Assembly: GCA_963831645.1 (NCBI GenBank)
Contig: CAWHQZ010000028.1
Location: 62,001 to 126,000 of the forward strand
Direction: 5' to 3'
Source of the DNA: CAWHQZ01 sp963831645
GTDB taxonomy: Bacteria; Pseudomonadota; Alphaproteobacteria; Rhizobiales; Aestuariivirgaceae
Length of the DNA stretch: 64,000 bases
Shown: in pieces, positions 18,740 through 28,602 of the stretch
Layout: each line of letters begins with the position of its first letter
How positions within the stretch are numbered: position 1 is the first letter of the stretch
Notes under the pieces: model-generated
Told to the model about the DNA's origin: nothing
Seen by the model: the letters and a program-made list of their open reading frames with translations, nothing else
The model's database searches: none
Position numbers and translations under genes: made by a program

Positions 18740-19621
18740 TCAGTTCAGAAGCCCGGCATGCACCATCGCTTCGCGAACCTGCTGCTTGCACGCCTCACCC
18801 GGCTGAACGAGCGGCAAGCGTACATCCGGACGGCAAAGCCCGAGCAGGCTCACGGCATATTTTGCCGGCGCGGGGCTCGTCTCGGCGAACAACGCAACAT
18901 GAAGCGGCATCAATCGATCCTGTATCTTGATGGCTGCCGCATAGTTGCCCTTCAGCGTCGCGGTCTGAAACTCGGAACAAAGGCGCGGGGCCACGTTGGC
19001 GGTCACGGAAATGCACCCGACGCCGCCATGGGCGTTGAAACCGAGGGCGGTAGCATCTTCACCGGAAAGCTGAACGAACTGCTCGCCGGACAAGAGGCGC
19101 TGCTTCGACGGCCGCGCGAGGTCGGCAGAAGCATCCTTCGTACCGATGATGTTCGGGCAGTCCCTGGCAAGCCGGGCAAGGGTTTCAGGGCTGATGTTGG
19201 CTACGGTCCTGGCCGGGACGTTATAGACGAAGATGGGGATGTCGACCGCTTCGGCGATCGCCCGGAAATGTGCATATAGCCCTTCCTGGGTCGGCTTGTT
19301 GTAATAGGGAACTACAACGAGCGCCGCGTCTGCCCCGGCCTTGCGGGCGTGGCGCGTATATTCAAGCGCCTCGGCGGTGTTGTTCGATCCCGTTCCGGCG
19401 ATCACCGGAACGCGGCCGGCGGCCGCTTCCACGGCGAGCTCGACAATGCGCTTGTGCTCCCTCTCCGACAGGGTCGGCAATTCTCCGGTGGTTCCAACCG
19501 GAACGAGGCCATGCGAGCCTTCCTTGATCTGCCAGTCGACAATCGACTGGAATGCCTTTTCGTCCGTATGCCCATTCACCATGGGCGTAATCACTGCAGT
19601 GATGGAGCCGCGGAAATTCAC
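18740..19621 (-). CDS. dapA: 4-hydroxy-tetrahydrodipicolinate synthase
   Basis: The 293-residue TIM-barrel enzyme condenses pyruvate with aspartate semialdehyde in lysine and diaminopimelate synthesis. Family motifs are GTTGELPTLSEREH, the catalytic tyrosine in FVYNVPARTV and the Schiff-base lysine in IIGTKDAS. Length is standard. It is divergent from the lytic transglycosylase gene; about 250 bases between them should hold both promoters. Confidence 0.96.
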   Translation of the reverse strand: MNFRGSITAVITPMVNGHTDEKAFQSIVDWQIKEGSHGLVPVGTTGELPTLSEREHKRIVELAVEAAAGRVPVIAGTGSNNTAEALEYTRHARKAGADAALVVVPYYNKPTQEGLYAHFRAIAEAVDIPIFVYNVPARTVANISPETLARLARDCPNIIGTKDASADLARPSKQRLLSGEQFVQLSGEDATALGFNAHGGVGCISVTANVAPRLCSEFQTATLKGNYAAAIKIQDRLMPLHVALFAETSPAPAKYAVSLLGLCRPDVRLPLVQPGEACKQQVREAMVHAGLLN

Positions 19622-19876
19622 GCTATTTCGCTCCTGCTAATGATTTGTAAACCCGCACACCCTTAGCCTTAATGCGGGAGTCGGAAAAGAGCAAAGCGCA
19701 AGCATGAAAGCCAGCGTTCGGCGTGACATCATGGCACCAACACGTATTGCAGAAAAGGCACAATGCCGCCCAAATTGCAGTGTTTAGGTCTACTTGCAGT
19801 TGAACAAGACGCCGGTGTGTGCCTTGATGGCATTTGACGGCGGGCGCTGGTGGCCAGCGCAGTAGAGGGTGATCGA

Positions 19877-22039
19877 ATGGCGCTTTTTCCCCGGCTGGCG
19901 TTCGTTCTCACATTCGCACTTCTGCCGCTTGGATTGAGTGCGGCGGCGGTGTCGGTGTCGGGCGAGGCAGTCGCGAAGCAAAAGGACGGCGAGCCGAAAA
20001 TCGACGATACGTTCGGCAGAAAGCCGAAGGCGCGCCGCGGCAACGACGCGGCCGCGTTGGCCGCGGAACTCGCCGGCAGAGGCGACTTCAATCAGGCCCG
20101 GGCGCTGGCAAACCGATCCGGAGACAGTGCGGCGGTCAAGCTGGTCGAGTGGTTCTATCTGCGCACCACCGGTTCAGGGGCCGGCTATCAACGCCTGATG
20201 GCGTTTGTCGATGAAAATCCGCAGTGGCCCAAGATTGCCGATATTCGCCATAGCGCCGAGCGGGCGCTGCTGAAGCAAAGCTACGGACCACAAGTCATCC
20301 TGGCGCACTTCGCCGCACGCAAGCCGGAAACCGCGGAAGGTATGCTGGCCATGGCGCGCGTCATGGCGGCAGTAGGCGAGCGTGAACAAGCGAAGAAGTG
20401 GGTTGGGCAGGCATGGGTCAGCGCGGAAGCCGACGAGGCAGTCGAAAAGCGGCTGCTCTCGGAGTTCGGGTCATACCTCACGAGCGACGATCACAAGGCG
20501 CGGCTGTGGTCGAAGATTTATCAGGAGGAATCGAATGCCGCCGTGCGGGTCGCCAAGCGCCTGCCGCGCGACTACCAGCAGGCGGCGCAGGCAGCCCAGC
20601 TGCTGTTGCGCGAGCAGGCAGGCGGCGTGAAAGGATACAATAATCTTCCGGTGTCGCTCAGAAACGAACCGGCGCTGCTCTATGCGCTCGCCCGCTATCA
20701 GCGCAAGGCCAGGAAATATGTCGATGCGGCCGGGACGCTGACCAAGCTGGCCAAATACGACAAGCAGGTCACCCACCCCGAACCGGTGTGGATTGAGCGC
20801 CGCATCGTCATCCGGGACCTGCTCAGCGCCAGGTACAAGAAGCACTGGACAACCGCCTACGGGTTAGCCGCGGCGCACGGGTTCAAGAGCGGCTCCGACG
20901 CGGTGGAGGGAGAATTTCTCGCCGGCTGGATGATGCTGCGCTATCTCGATCAGCCTCCGGCCGCGCTCGAGCACTTCCTCAGGCTCACGACGTTCGCGAG
21001 CAGTCGCGCCGAGAAGGCGCGGGCGTTCTACTGGCTGGGTCGCACCTATAGCGTGATGGGGCGCAAGGACCTCGCTGGCGGCGCATACCGGGAGGCTGCC
21101 CAGCACGAGCAGTTCTACTATGGCCAACTGGCGCGCGATGCTCTCGGCCTGGAGAAGCGGCCGATTGCGGTTCCCGGACTGAAGCCGGCGCCTGCGGTTG
21201 AAACCAAGGTAGCCAGCGACGAGATGATGCGGGCGTTCCTGATTCTCGCGCGGGCCGGCCGGGAAGGCGATCTCGGCCTGTTCCTGTCGCCGCTCGCCCA
21301 GCGGTTCAAGACGGCGGAAGAGATGTCGGCGGCAGCCGGGTTTGTCTGGAACGAAGGCGGCGCACCCATGACCGTGCGTCTTGCGAAGTTTGCGTCCAGC
21401 AACGGAGTTGACATCGACCACTGGGGCTTCCCGGTCACTGCGATGCCGCGCTGGAAGCAAATGGGGCCAAACGTCGAAAAGGCGCTGGTGTTCGGACTGA
21501 CCCGCCAGGAGAGCGAGTTCAATGCCCAAGCCGGCAGCCATGCCGGGGCCAAGGGCCTGATGCAGATCATGCCGGGCACGGCGAAACTGATCACCCGGCA
21601 GTACAAGCTGCGCTACGACCCAAAGCGCCTGACCTCGGACCCGTCATACAACGTCACCCTCGGAGCTTCGCACCTCGGCGACCTCGTGCGCGACTTCCGC
21701 GGCTCATACGTCCTGACGCTGGTCGCCTACAATGCCGGCCCCGGCCGGTCGATGGACTGGATCGGACGCTACGGGGATCCGCGCTCGAAAACAGTCGATC
21801 CCATCGATTGGGTAGAGTCGATCCCATTCACGGAAACGCGCAACTACGTGCAGAAGGTGCTCCAGAACACCCACGTTTACCGCGGGCGCCTGGATCCCAA
21901 TTCAGCGCACACCATGACTCATGACCTGCGCCGCGGCGCCGCCGGCAAGTTCGAACTGGCGCGGATCGACGCTGCCGGCGGAGAGTCCTGCGGGGAAACT
22001 GCGCAAACGATGGCTGGCCTGATCGCCGTTTGTGATTGA
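19877..22039 (+). CDS. Soluble lytic murein transglycosylase
   Basis: The 720-residue periplasmic enzyme cleaves peptidoglycan between MurNAc and GlcNAc. A signal peptide (LAFVLTFALLPLGLSAAAV) starts it, a long helical superhelix follows, and the catalytic domain has the glutamate in TRQESEFNAQAGS with GAKGLMQIMPGTAKLI and LVAYNAGPGR. ATG 19877 follows GAGGGTGATCGA, a good ribosome binding site. Its 3' end overlaps the start of the next gene by eight bases. Confidence 0.93.
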   Translation: MALFPRLAFVLTFALLPLGLSAAAVSVSGEAVAKQKDGEPKIDDTFGRKPKARRGNDAAALAAELAGRGDFNQARALANRSGDSAAVKLVEWFYLRTTGSGAGYQRLMAFVDENPQWPKIADIRHSAERALLKQSYGPQVILAHFAARKPETAEGMLAMARVMAAVGEREQAKKWVGQAWVSAEADEAVEKRLLSEFGSYLTSDDHKARLWSKIYQEESNAAVRVAKRLPRDYQQAAQAAQLLLREQAGGVKGYNNLPVSLRNEPALLYALARYQRKARKYVDAAGTLTKLAKYDKQVTHPEPVWIERRIVIRDLLSARYKKHWTTAYGLAAAHGFKSGSDAVEGEFLAGWMMLRYLDQPPAALEHFLRLTTFASSRAEKARAFYWLGRTYSVMGRKDLAGGAYREAAQHEQFYYGQLARDALGLEKRPIAVPGLKPAPAVETKVASDEMMRAFLILARAGREGDLGLFLSPLAQRFKTAEEMSAAAGFVWNEGGAPMTVRLAKFASSNGVDIDHWGFPVTAMPRWKQMGPNVEKALVFGLTRQESEFNAQAGSHAGAKGLMQIMPGTAKLITRQYKLRYDPKRLTSDPSYNVTLGASHLGDLVRDFRGSYVLTLVAYNAGPGRSMDWIGRYGDPRSKTVDPIDWVESIPFTETRNYVQKVLQNTHVYRGRLDPNSAHTMTHDLRRGAAGKFELARIDAAGGESCGETAQTMAGLIAVCD

Positions 22040-22910
22040 GCGGACGCATTTCTACCGCTCGCAGGACGGGCTCAAACTCTTTGCGCGCGATTTCGGTCCG
22101 GAGAACTCGCACTACCTTCCCGTGTTGTGCCTGGCCGGCCTGACGCGAAGCTCGCGCGACTTCCTGCCGCTCGCCGAGAAAATTGCTGCCGACAGAAGGC
22201 TCATCTGCCCGGATTACCGCGGACGCGGCCGCTCGCAGTACGCCGACGATGTCTCGACCTACAACCCGATGCAGGAACTCGCCGATGTGATCGCGCTGCT
22301 CGACTGCCTTTCAGTGGACAAGGCGATCGTCATCGGAACATCGCGCGGGGGTATCATCGCCATGCTGATGGCGCAGCGGGCATCGAATCGGCTGCAGGGG
22401 GCGGTCCTCAACGACATCGGTCCGCGCCTCGAGAAAGAGGGCCTGCTGCGCATCGCCAGCCATCTCGGCGTGAGCCCAGGCTCGACAACTGGGATGGTGC
22501 GGTCGAGGCACTGAAGACCACCAACATCGGCTTTGAAGCACTGGGGCCGCAAGCGTGGCTCGACTTTGCCAAACGTGTTTTTCGCGATCAGTCCGGTACT
22601 CCGAAGCTCGACTACGATGTCCGTCTGGCGAAAGCCTTCCCTACCCCCGCTGACATAGCAAGCGCGAGGATTGCCGGAGATGTGGGAGGCCTATTCGGCG
22701 TTGAGGCCGGTTCCCACAGCTGTCCTGCGCGCCGAGCATTCCGATCTTCTGAGCGCCGATACCGTCGAGCACATGAAAAGGCTTCACCCGGCCCTCATCG
22801 CTGTCACGGTCGCCGATCGTGGTCATGTGCCGTTTCTCGACGAGCCCGAGAGCCTGTCGGCGATCCACCGTGTATTTTCGGCGTGCGAGGTCCGGGCTTG
22901 CGAAGCATAG
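22032..22910 (+). pseudogene. Alpha/beta hydrolase with two compensating frame breaks
   Basis: The sequence reads as one alpha/beta hydrolase of about 292 residues: MIERTHFYRSQDGLKLFARD, oxyanion region CLAGLTRSSRDF, nucleophile elbow GTSRGG, and a late histidine in DRGHVPFLDEP. Near 22485 the frame changes by one base (LDNWDGAVEALKTT follows in another frame), and near 22668 it changes back so that LPEMWEAYSALRPV returns to the first frame. The pair cancels exactly, which suggests either two sequence errors or a decaying gene. The substrate cannot be inferred. Confidence 0.75.
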
Positions 22911-22922
22911 GCTTGCGGCCTT

Positions 22923-23795
22923 CTACTTCTCCTTTTTGGCTCGCTTGCGGGCCGGCAGTCTGCGCTCGTCCGGCTTCCCGGCGGTACCCGAAGCCTCGCT
23001 CTGGGTCCCGCCACCCGCCAGGCGCCTCGCCTGGTTCTGCCACTCCTCGCGGGCAATGCGGCCCTTGAACTTGAGATGCTCGTCGACCCATTGGACCTCG
23101 TCGGCAGTCCATGAGGCGATTTGATCGAAATGAAAGTAGCCAAGCCCGTGGAGAGTTCTTTCGATCTTGGGCGCGATGCCGGAGACCAACTTCAGATCAT
23201 CGGGTTTGCCGCTGCGTGGGGCCGCCATGCCCTTGGGCTGCTGCGGTTTCCCGCTCGGCTGCAGAAGGGGCAGCGCAGACGTCGCGGAAACGGCCTCAGC
23301 TTCGAGGGCGGCGGCTGATGCGGCCTGAGCGGCGGCAGGCTTCGCAGTCGGAACGGCAATAGTTTCCGCACTTCGGGCGGCGGCAGGCTTCGCACTCGGT
23401 GCCGCGACAGGCTTGGCACTTGGGGCAGACTTCGCACTCGCCGCAGCGGCAGGCTTCGCACTTGGGGCAGGCTTCGCACTCGGGACGGTGGCAGGCTTCG
23501 CACTCGGGACGGTGGCAGGCTTCGCACTCGGGACGGTGGCAGGCTTCGCACTCGGCTCGGCGGCAGACTTCACACTCGGAACGGCAACAGTCTTCATACT
23601 CGGGGTGGTGACAGGCTTCGCACTAGCAGGCGGCTTTGCCGCCGTAAACTTCGTCGCGGCGGGTTTCGTCGCGGCGCTTGCCACTACAAGTTCCGGCTCT
23701 GCGCCGAACAAGCGGCGGAACACGCACCCCAATATGCAGCCGACGAAGAAGGCAAAAACGATCCATAAGAGCAGTTCAAGCACCAGATGTGACAT
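22923..23795 (-). CDS. Membrane-anchored protein with PSAKPA repeats and a C-terminal HhH-like domain
   Basis: The 290-residue protein has one N-terminal transmembrane segment (LELLLWIVFAFFVGCILGCV), then a long low-complexity region of PSAKPA-type repeats (about residues 45-165), and a C-terminal domain with DDLKLVSGIAPKIERTLHGL and FDQIASWTADEVQWVDEHL. That C-terminal pattern occurs in alphaproteobacteria as a helix-hairpin-helix-like module in membrane or ribosome-linked proteins. Function is unknown. The tail is basic (RKRAKKEK). It follows a 45-residue membrane protein on the same strand. Confidence 0.7.
   Translation of the reverse strand: MSHLVLELLLWIVFAFFVGCILGCVFRRLFGAEPELVVASAATKPAATKFTAAKPPASAKPVTTPSMKTVAVPSVKSAAEPSAKPATVPSAKPATVPSAKPATVPSAKPAPSAKPAAAASAKSAPSAKPVAAPSAKPAAARSAETIAVPTAKPAAAQAASAAALEAEAVSATSALPLLQPSGKPQQPKGMAAPRSGKPDDLKLVSGIAPKIERTLHGLGYFHFDQIASWTADEVQWVDEHLKFKGRIAREEWQNQARRLAGGGTQSEASGTAGKPDERRLPARKRAKKEK
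23473..23544. repeat. 24-base tandem repeat inside the PSAKPA region
   Basis: Three adjacent copies of a 24-base unit beginning TTCGCACTCGGGACGGTGGC encode the PSAKPATV repeats on the minus strand. The unit is a multiple of three, so copy-number change would keep the frame. Confidence 0.85.
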
Positions 23796-23817
23796 AATGA
23801 CCGGCCCCTGGTTGAAG

Positions 23818-23955
23818 TTAGTTCGTCCGGCGCGACGTGTCGGGCCGGCAGGTGGTCCAACCGACGACAATGCCGAGCGCAAGCGCGGCGGCGAGCCACA
23901 GCCAGTTGTGAGTTGCAACGATGATAACGTCCTTGAAGTTCCCCGCGTCTTCCAT
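23818..23955 (-). CDS. 45-residue single-pass membrane protein
   Basis: ATG at 23955 opens a short frame reading MEDAGNFKDVIIVATHNWLW, then a hydrophobic stretch of about 20 residues (LWLAAALALGIVVGW) and a basic tail (RPDTSRRTN). It ends at a TAA at 23820-23818, 22 bases before the start of the PSAKPA protein. Spacing between two minus-strand genes and the clean membrane-protein composition support a real gene. No family is recognised. Confidence 0.6.
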   Translation of the reverse strand: MEDAGNFKDVIIVATHNWLWLAAALALGIVVGWTTCRPDTSRRTN

Positions 23956-23966
23956 CCCGACCCTCC

Positions 23967-26195
23967 CTATTGCGCGACGACAAATTCGATGCGCCGATTG
24001 ATAGCACGTCCCTCCGGCGTCTTGTTAGTGGCCGCCGGTTTCTGTTCGCCGTAGCCGACGGCTGAAAGGCGAGCCCGGGTAAGGCCGCTCGTGACCAACG
24101 CCTCGAGAACCGAGCCGGCGCGCCGTTCGCTCAACTCGAGATTATGGGTTGGACTGCCGGTCGCATCGGTATGGCCGCCGACTTCTATTCTGCTTCGCGG
24201 GCACTTCTCAGCCGCTTTGGCGACCTTCTTCAGGAGTTCGAGGCTCTCGGGAGCGATCGTGTCGCCGTCGGAGAGAAAAAAGATGAACCGCCCAGCCATC
24301 GCGGCATTGATGGCCTCCTGGCAGCTTCGGTTCACCGAAACATCCGTCTCGGGCTCGAACACCGGTTCAGCGAGGGATGCGACCTTGGTCTCCTGCGCCG
24401 GCGGCGCAGGAGCCGCGGGCACCAGCGTGGCGGCATTATTAGCAGCGACCGCCGGCGTTGCCGTTTCGGCAGCAGTAGCCGGTGGTGCGGACGCTTGTGA
24501 TGGGGCGGCTTGTGGTGCAGTCACCTGTGGTGCAGCGGCAGCCTGTGGCGCAGCCGCTTGTGCCGCCTGTGGTGCGGTCACCTCTGGTGCGGCGCCTGTG
24601 GTGCGTCGCTTGTGGCGCGCAGCCTGTGGCGCAGTCGGCTGTGGTGCAGCAGCCTGTGCCGCTGGCGGTGCGGTTACCTCTGGTGCGGCAGCCTGAGGTG
24701 CGTCGCCTTGTGGCGGCGCAGTCACCTGTGGTGCAGCGGCTTGTGGCGCGGTTACCTGTGGTGCAGCCGCTTGTTCCGCCTGTGGTGCAGTCGCTGGCGC
24801 GGCGGCCTGTGGTGCGGCGGCGTGTGGTGCGGTCGCCTGTGGCGCGGCGGCTTGTGGTGCAGTCTCCTGTGGTGCAGCCGATTGGGCCGCCTGTGGTGCA
24901 GTTGCCGCTGGTGCCGTCGTCTGCGGTGCAGCGGCCTTTGGCGCAGTCACCTCTGGTGCAGCTGCTTGCGCCTTTGGTGCGGCGGCCTGTGGCGCGGTTG
25001 CTTGCGCCGCGGCCGGCTCGGGAGGAGCAGGAACAGGCTTGGCTGGCGGCGCGCCCTTGACCTGGATTTCCCCGCGCGTCAGGTCTGCAGATCGATTCCC
25101 GGAGGCGTCCGAGATCGTTATCGCGACATCATGTACGCCGCGGGGCAGCTCATCGGCCAGCGCCAGGCGCCAGTTGCCCTTGCCGTCCGACTTGAGCGTC
25201 GGATCGCTGCCGAAGATGTAAGACCGTCCGTGCACGGTGATCGCCAGAAAGACCGCATCACCCTCGGGCCAGGTTCCGGCGAGCTCGGCCGGGCTTCTGT
25301 CGCCGGCGAAGGGCGTTATCGTGGGCGAGGCAGGTGGTGTGAGATCGGGTGCGATTGCGAGTTCCCCTACCGTTCCGTCTTTGGAGACGTTGCCGAACTC
25401 ATCGGAAGTTTCGACCGCGACGTCATAGCCGCCGGGAGCAAAAGAGTCGGTCAGGACCAGCTTCCAGTTGCCCTTGCCGTCGGAAGAGAGCGACCCGTCG
25501 ATTCCCAATACATACGTCTTGCCGGCGACGGTGACTTTGAGCGATTTCGCCTGCTCTTCATCCCACTTGCCGCTGAGCGGCGGGTTCGTCGTCGCGGCGG
25601 CCGAAGGTGCTTGCGGAGGGGTCGTATCGAGGAGCACCTCGGAGGCAGTGGCATCGGCGGCCCTGGCTCTATTTCCATCGCTGATCTCGACCTTCACATC
25701 ATACACTCCATCGGGCAGCGGCGTTCGGGGTTTGAGCGACCATGTGCCGTTCGAGGACGAAAGCTCGGGGTCATTGCCAAGCACATATTTCTGGCCGGCG
25801 ATCGAGACGGTGAGAGCTTTGGCCACGCCTTCCTGCCAGGTTCCGGTTATGGGAAGCGCCGGGTTGTTGGTGGCGACGGAATTGACGGTCGGGACGTTCA
25901 GAACGACGGGCGGAATGACAGCCACGGCCGAGGCGACCCGCCTGATGCCATACTGGCCCGCGACCGTGTCCAAGGCTTTTCTCTTGGCTTCTTCCGTCTC
26001 CACTTCGCCCCTGAGGACTGCATCGCGGCCGTCCATTTTGACAGTCGCCCACTCAAGTCCCGCCAGCCGAAGCTTCGCCTCGACCTGCGTCTGCAGTCTT
26101 CGCTCGAGAGAATCCGTGCCGAGCCACCACGCGGCGGCGAATGGCACGAGCAATGGAATCAGACCCCATAGCCATTTGCGCGGTCGACACTTCAT
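23967..26195 (-). CDS. Envelope protein with BON, Ig-like repeats, Ala/Pro/Gln linker and OmpA domain
   Basis: The 742-residue protein has an N-terminal membrane anchor (WGLIPLLVPFAAAWWLG), a BON-type domain (about 30-95), and three similar Ig-like repeats of about 85 residues, each with a G-x-W and a YVLG/YIFG stretch (about 105-380). A linker rich in AAPQ repeats follows (about 385-590), then a C-terminal OmpA domain with IEVGGHTDATGSPTHNLELS, which should bind peptidoglycan. Within the linker, RHKRRTTGA looks like a short out-of-frame patch between two compensating indels. A role in anchoring or spanning the envelope is inferred. Confidence 0.82.
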   Translation of the reverse strand: MKCRPRKWLWGLIPLLVPFAAAWWLGTDSLERRLQTQVEAKLRLAGLEWATVKMDGRDAVLRGEVETEEAKRKALDTVAGQYGIRRVASAVAVIPPVVLNVPTVNSVATNNPALPITGTWQEGVAKALTVSIAGQKYVLGNDPELSSSNGTWSLKPRTPLPDGVYDVKVEISDGNRARAADATASEVLLDTTPPQAPSAAATTNPPLSGKWDEEQAKSLKVTVAGKTYVLGIDGSLSSDGKGNWKLVLTDSFAPGGYDVAVETSDEFGNVSKDGTVGELAIAPDLTPPASPTITPFAGDRSPAELAGTWPEGDAVFLAITVHGRSYIFGSDPTLKSDGKGNWRLALADELPRGVHDVAITISDASGNRSADLTRGEIQVKGAPPAKPVPAPPEPAAAQATAPQAAAPKAQAAAPEVTAPKAAAPQTTAPAATAPQAAQSAAPQETAPQAAAPQATAPHAAAPQAAAPATAPQAEQAAAPQVTAPQAAAPQVTAPPQGDAPQAAAPEVTAPPAAQAAAPQPTAPQAARHKRRTTGAAPEVTAPQAAQAAAPQAAAAPQVTAPQAAPSQASAPPATAAETATPAVAANNAATLVPAAPAPPAQETKVASLAEPVFEPETDVSVNRSCQEAINAAMAGRFIFFLSDGDTIAPESLELLKKVAKAAEKCPRSRIEVGGHTDATGSPTHNLELSERRAGSVLEALVTSGLTRARLSAVGYGEQKPAATNKTPEGRAINRRIEFVVAQ
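24480..25030. repeat. Low-complexity tandem repeats encoding the Ala/Pro/Gln linker
   Basis: Variants of short units such as GCCTGTGGTGCGGC and GTCACCTGTGGTGC alternate throughout. Read on the minus strand they give APQAA and APEVT. The array also produces long false open frames on the plus strand. Confidence 0.85.
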
Positions 26196-26636
26196 TCAGG
26201 TTTCTCCTTTTCGCCCCTCTTCTTGCGCACGCTGCGATTCGCCCCGCCAAGTCCGCAAATGCGAGAATGCTGACTACAATCAGGCCCGGAGTGATGCAAC
26301 CGGCTTGAAAAATTATGGCTGACCGCTGAGTCGCTGCTTTTTGCGGTGGATTGGGCATCGAAGCAACTTGTGCGGCGCGCCGAGTCCGGTACGTGGGGAG
26401 CACGGAAAGCCGAGCGAAGCTGGTCGCGCGCCAAAAGAGTCAAGCATTTCTTCGTCTTAGTTGAGGTGTTGCGTTTTTGGCACATTCGCCGGAAATGTTT
26501 GTAGGCACCCTGCTCTCGCGTTGACCCTTAACTGCGCCTCGGCCACTAATATGGCTGTGTGCAATTCACTCGTGCATCGCCTCCAGAGACAAGGGGATCG
26601 GGGGGCTCCACCAACTCCAGAATCGGGAGAGAACTG
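26196..26636. other. Divergent intergenic region between the OmpA-like and porin-like genes
   Basis: No gene is supported in these 441 bases. The region should hold promoters for both flanking genes; one plus-strand candidate is listed separately. Confidence 0.6.
26521..26552 (+). promoter_or_regulatory. Possible promoter of the porin-like gene
   Basis: TTGACC at 26521-26526 and TAATAT at 26547-26552 lie 85 bases before the start codon. The 20-base spacer is longer than usual, so this is only a candidate. Confidence 0.3.
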
Positions 26637-28303
26637 ATGACTAGAATGAAATGGCTCCGGCGGGGGCTTCTGGGTGGTGTGGCGCTGGGCGCTTTGACCA
26701 CCGGAGCACAGGCCGACGAGCTGGCCGATCTCAAAGCCCAGCTCGCAGCGCTGCAAGCACGTGTTGCTCAGATTGAAGCCGCGCCACGGCCGGCGGCTGT
26801 GCCGGAGGGTACGAGCCTGGTAACGGCGCGTCGGGGGCAGTTGACGTCATCGGTGATTGTTCCCGAGCCCGTCAAGGACCGGATGCGTGAGCATCAGGGC
26901 TTCACCTTCGCCATAAGCCCAACGGCTGACATGCCGCTGCCGACAACCGAGGTGACCGTGAGCGGGCAGGTGCGTGCCCGGGCGCTGTTCATCTCTGATG
27001 AGGATTTCTTGTTCTTCGACGGCTACCATGATGGCAGTGGCGGCTTTAACCGCGATAACGATGACGATGACGACGATTTCCCTGTGGTGAGCGCCCGTTT
27101 GTGAGTGATGACGCCGACGACAACTTCATTCGTACGCGCGGCAATTGCGACACGGACGGCTTGGGTATCGATGCCCGCGGTCGTCTGCGCGTCAGACGGC
27201 AAGACCGAGACCGCTGTCGGCGAGGTGGGAGCCACGCTCCGTCTCGAAAGCGACTATGACGGCGGCTACACCTCGCCATGGGAAGGCTCATGAGGGTGAA
27301 ACCGTTAAAATGGACGTCGCCTGGGGCTGGTGGAAGGCGACACCGAACTTTCAGCTAGGCGGCGGCTACTGGTACAACACCGGCTCGTTGCAGGCCGGTG
27401 TGGACTGGCAGCACAATATCGACCTCTCCGGTGGTAGGGCTGGCTTCACCAACACCTCGAACGAGCAGATCCGTTTGACCTGGATGCGAGCGAAGACCTC
27501 GCAGGAGGCAAGGCGGGCCACGTTTGCGATCGGCATCGAGGACAACGACGCCAGTTGCTCCAACAGATCATTTCGCTCTTGAGATCGACGAAGACGACAA
27601 CGACGAAGGCGAAGATGAAATCGAATTCGAAACCGAATTGGATTTCTGCGCGGATAGCGCTGAATCGGATATTCCACAGATCGGTGGCTATTTCCTGTGG
27701 GATGGCGGCGGCGGGTTCAACTCACCGGTGCGGCAAGCTGGCAGAAGGACGAAAGCGAAGTCACCGTATTCCGCGAAGGCGAAGTTATAGGTGGAGCGCT
27801 CGTACTCGATGACGATGAGTTCGACACCGAAGAAAGTAATGACGACTGGTCGGCCGGCATCGGCATGAATGGCGTGTTTGCCGAGTCCAGCTTCACTATC
27901 GGCGCAGCGTTCGGCGAGGATAGCGGCACCGCCATCGTTCCGCTTGCCGACGTCGCCGACGATGAGCGATGGTGGGCGGTGTCCGGCGGCTTCATCTTCG
28001 GCGGATTTGCCACCGACGTTAAGCTTCAGCTGAGCGGAGCTTATGCGCGGAACTTAGGCAACGACGATTGCCAGTTCGAGAATTGCGATGAGGAACTCGA
28101 ATTCTTGATGCCGAGGCGTCGCTGTTCTGGAATCCGGTCGATCAGTTGACCTTGGGCGTCGGTGTCGGGTGGCACTCTTTTGAAAATCGAGAAATCGAAC
28201 GGGATGATGATGATGACGGAGGGACTGCTTCAGAGAGAGAGAGTGGGTCGTGAATGATGGCGATGCCATCGTCGGCGGCTTCGGCGGCTACTGGAGCTTC
28301 TGA
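26637..28303 (+). pseudogene. Porin-like outer-membrane beta-barrel gene with seven frame changes
   Basis: ATG 26637 starts a signal peptide (WLRRGLLGGVALGALTTGAQA), a coiled-coil stretch (DLKAQLAALQARVAQIEA) and beta-barrel-like sequence (TEVTVSGQVRARALFISD). Homology-like sequence then continues through all three frames to WVVNDGDAIVGGFGGYWSF ending at 28303, with an aromatic last residue as in porins. Frame changes lie near 27095, 27193, 27290, 27560, 27715, 28107 and 28240. Several fall near runs of Asp/Glu codons (DDDDDD, DEDDNDEGEDE). A strong terminator follows. It is either heavily decayed or badly sequenced. Confidence 0.7.
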
Positions 28304-28334
28304 CCCAGACGCCTGAGTTCACAAAGACATGCAG

Positions 28335-28366
28335 TCAGCCCGTGGTTCGCCACGGGCTGATTTTTT
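28335..28366 (+). terminator. Rho-independent terminator after the porin-like gene
   Basis: TCAGCCCGTGG and CCACGGGCTGA form a perfect 11-base stem with a TTCG loop, followed by six T. It lies 31 bases after the porin stop. Confidence 0.93.
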
Positions 28367-28602
28367 GTCTCGCCGACAAGTGTGCAACAAGTCATCGCTT
28401 GCCCGGGAATCTGACCGAGCGGGCGGTGGCGCTTGTTGGCTTCGGCGTACCAAAGAACATCGAGGTCAGTTGGGCCGAGGAGGAGACAGCTTGCTTTCCA
28501 TCCTCTGTCGACTTTCGCTTGTGCGCCCTTGCCCGAGCGCTCGCCCTCTCGATTCCCTGTGAGCGGGTTGGCCGGAGCACCATCTCAGAGATCCTTCTGT
28601 CC
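28367..28602. other. Gap between porin terminator and first TPR-sulfotransferase
   Basis: Open frames here lack a ribosome binding site and recognisable protein sequence. I see no supported gene. Confidence 0.5.

Noticed and set aside
23473..23544. Regular repeats that could suggest a CRISPR array
   Set aside because: The units are directly adjacent without spacers, are a multiple of three and encode PSAKPA-type repeats.
24510..26171. 553-codon plus-strand frame rich in Trp, Cys and Arg
   Set aside because: It is the antisense reading of the Ala/Pro/Gln repeat linker and Ig-like repeats of the OmpA protein.
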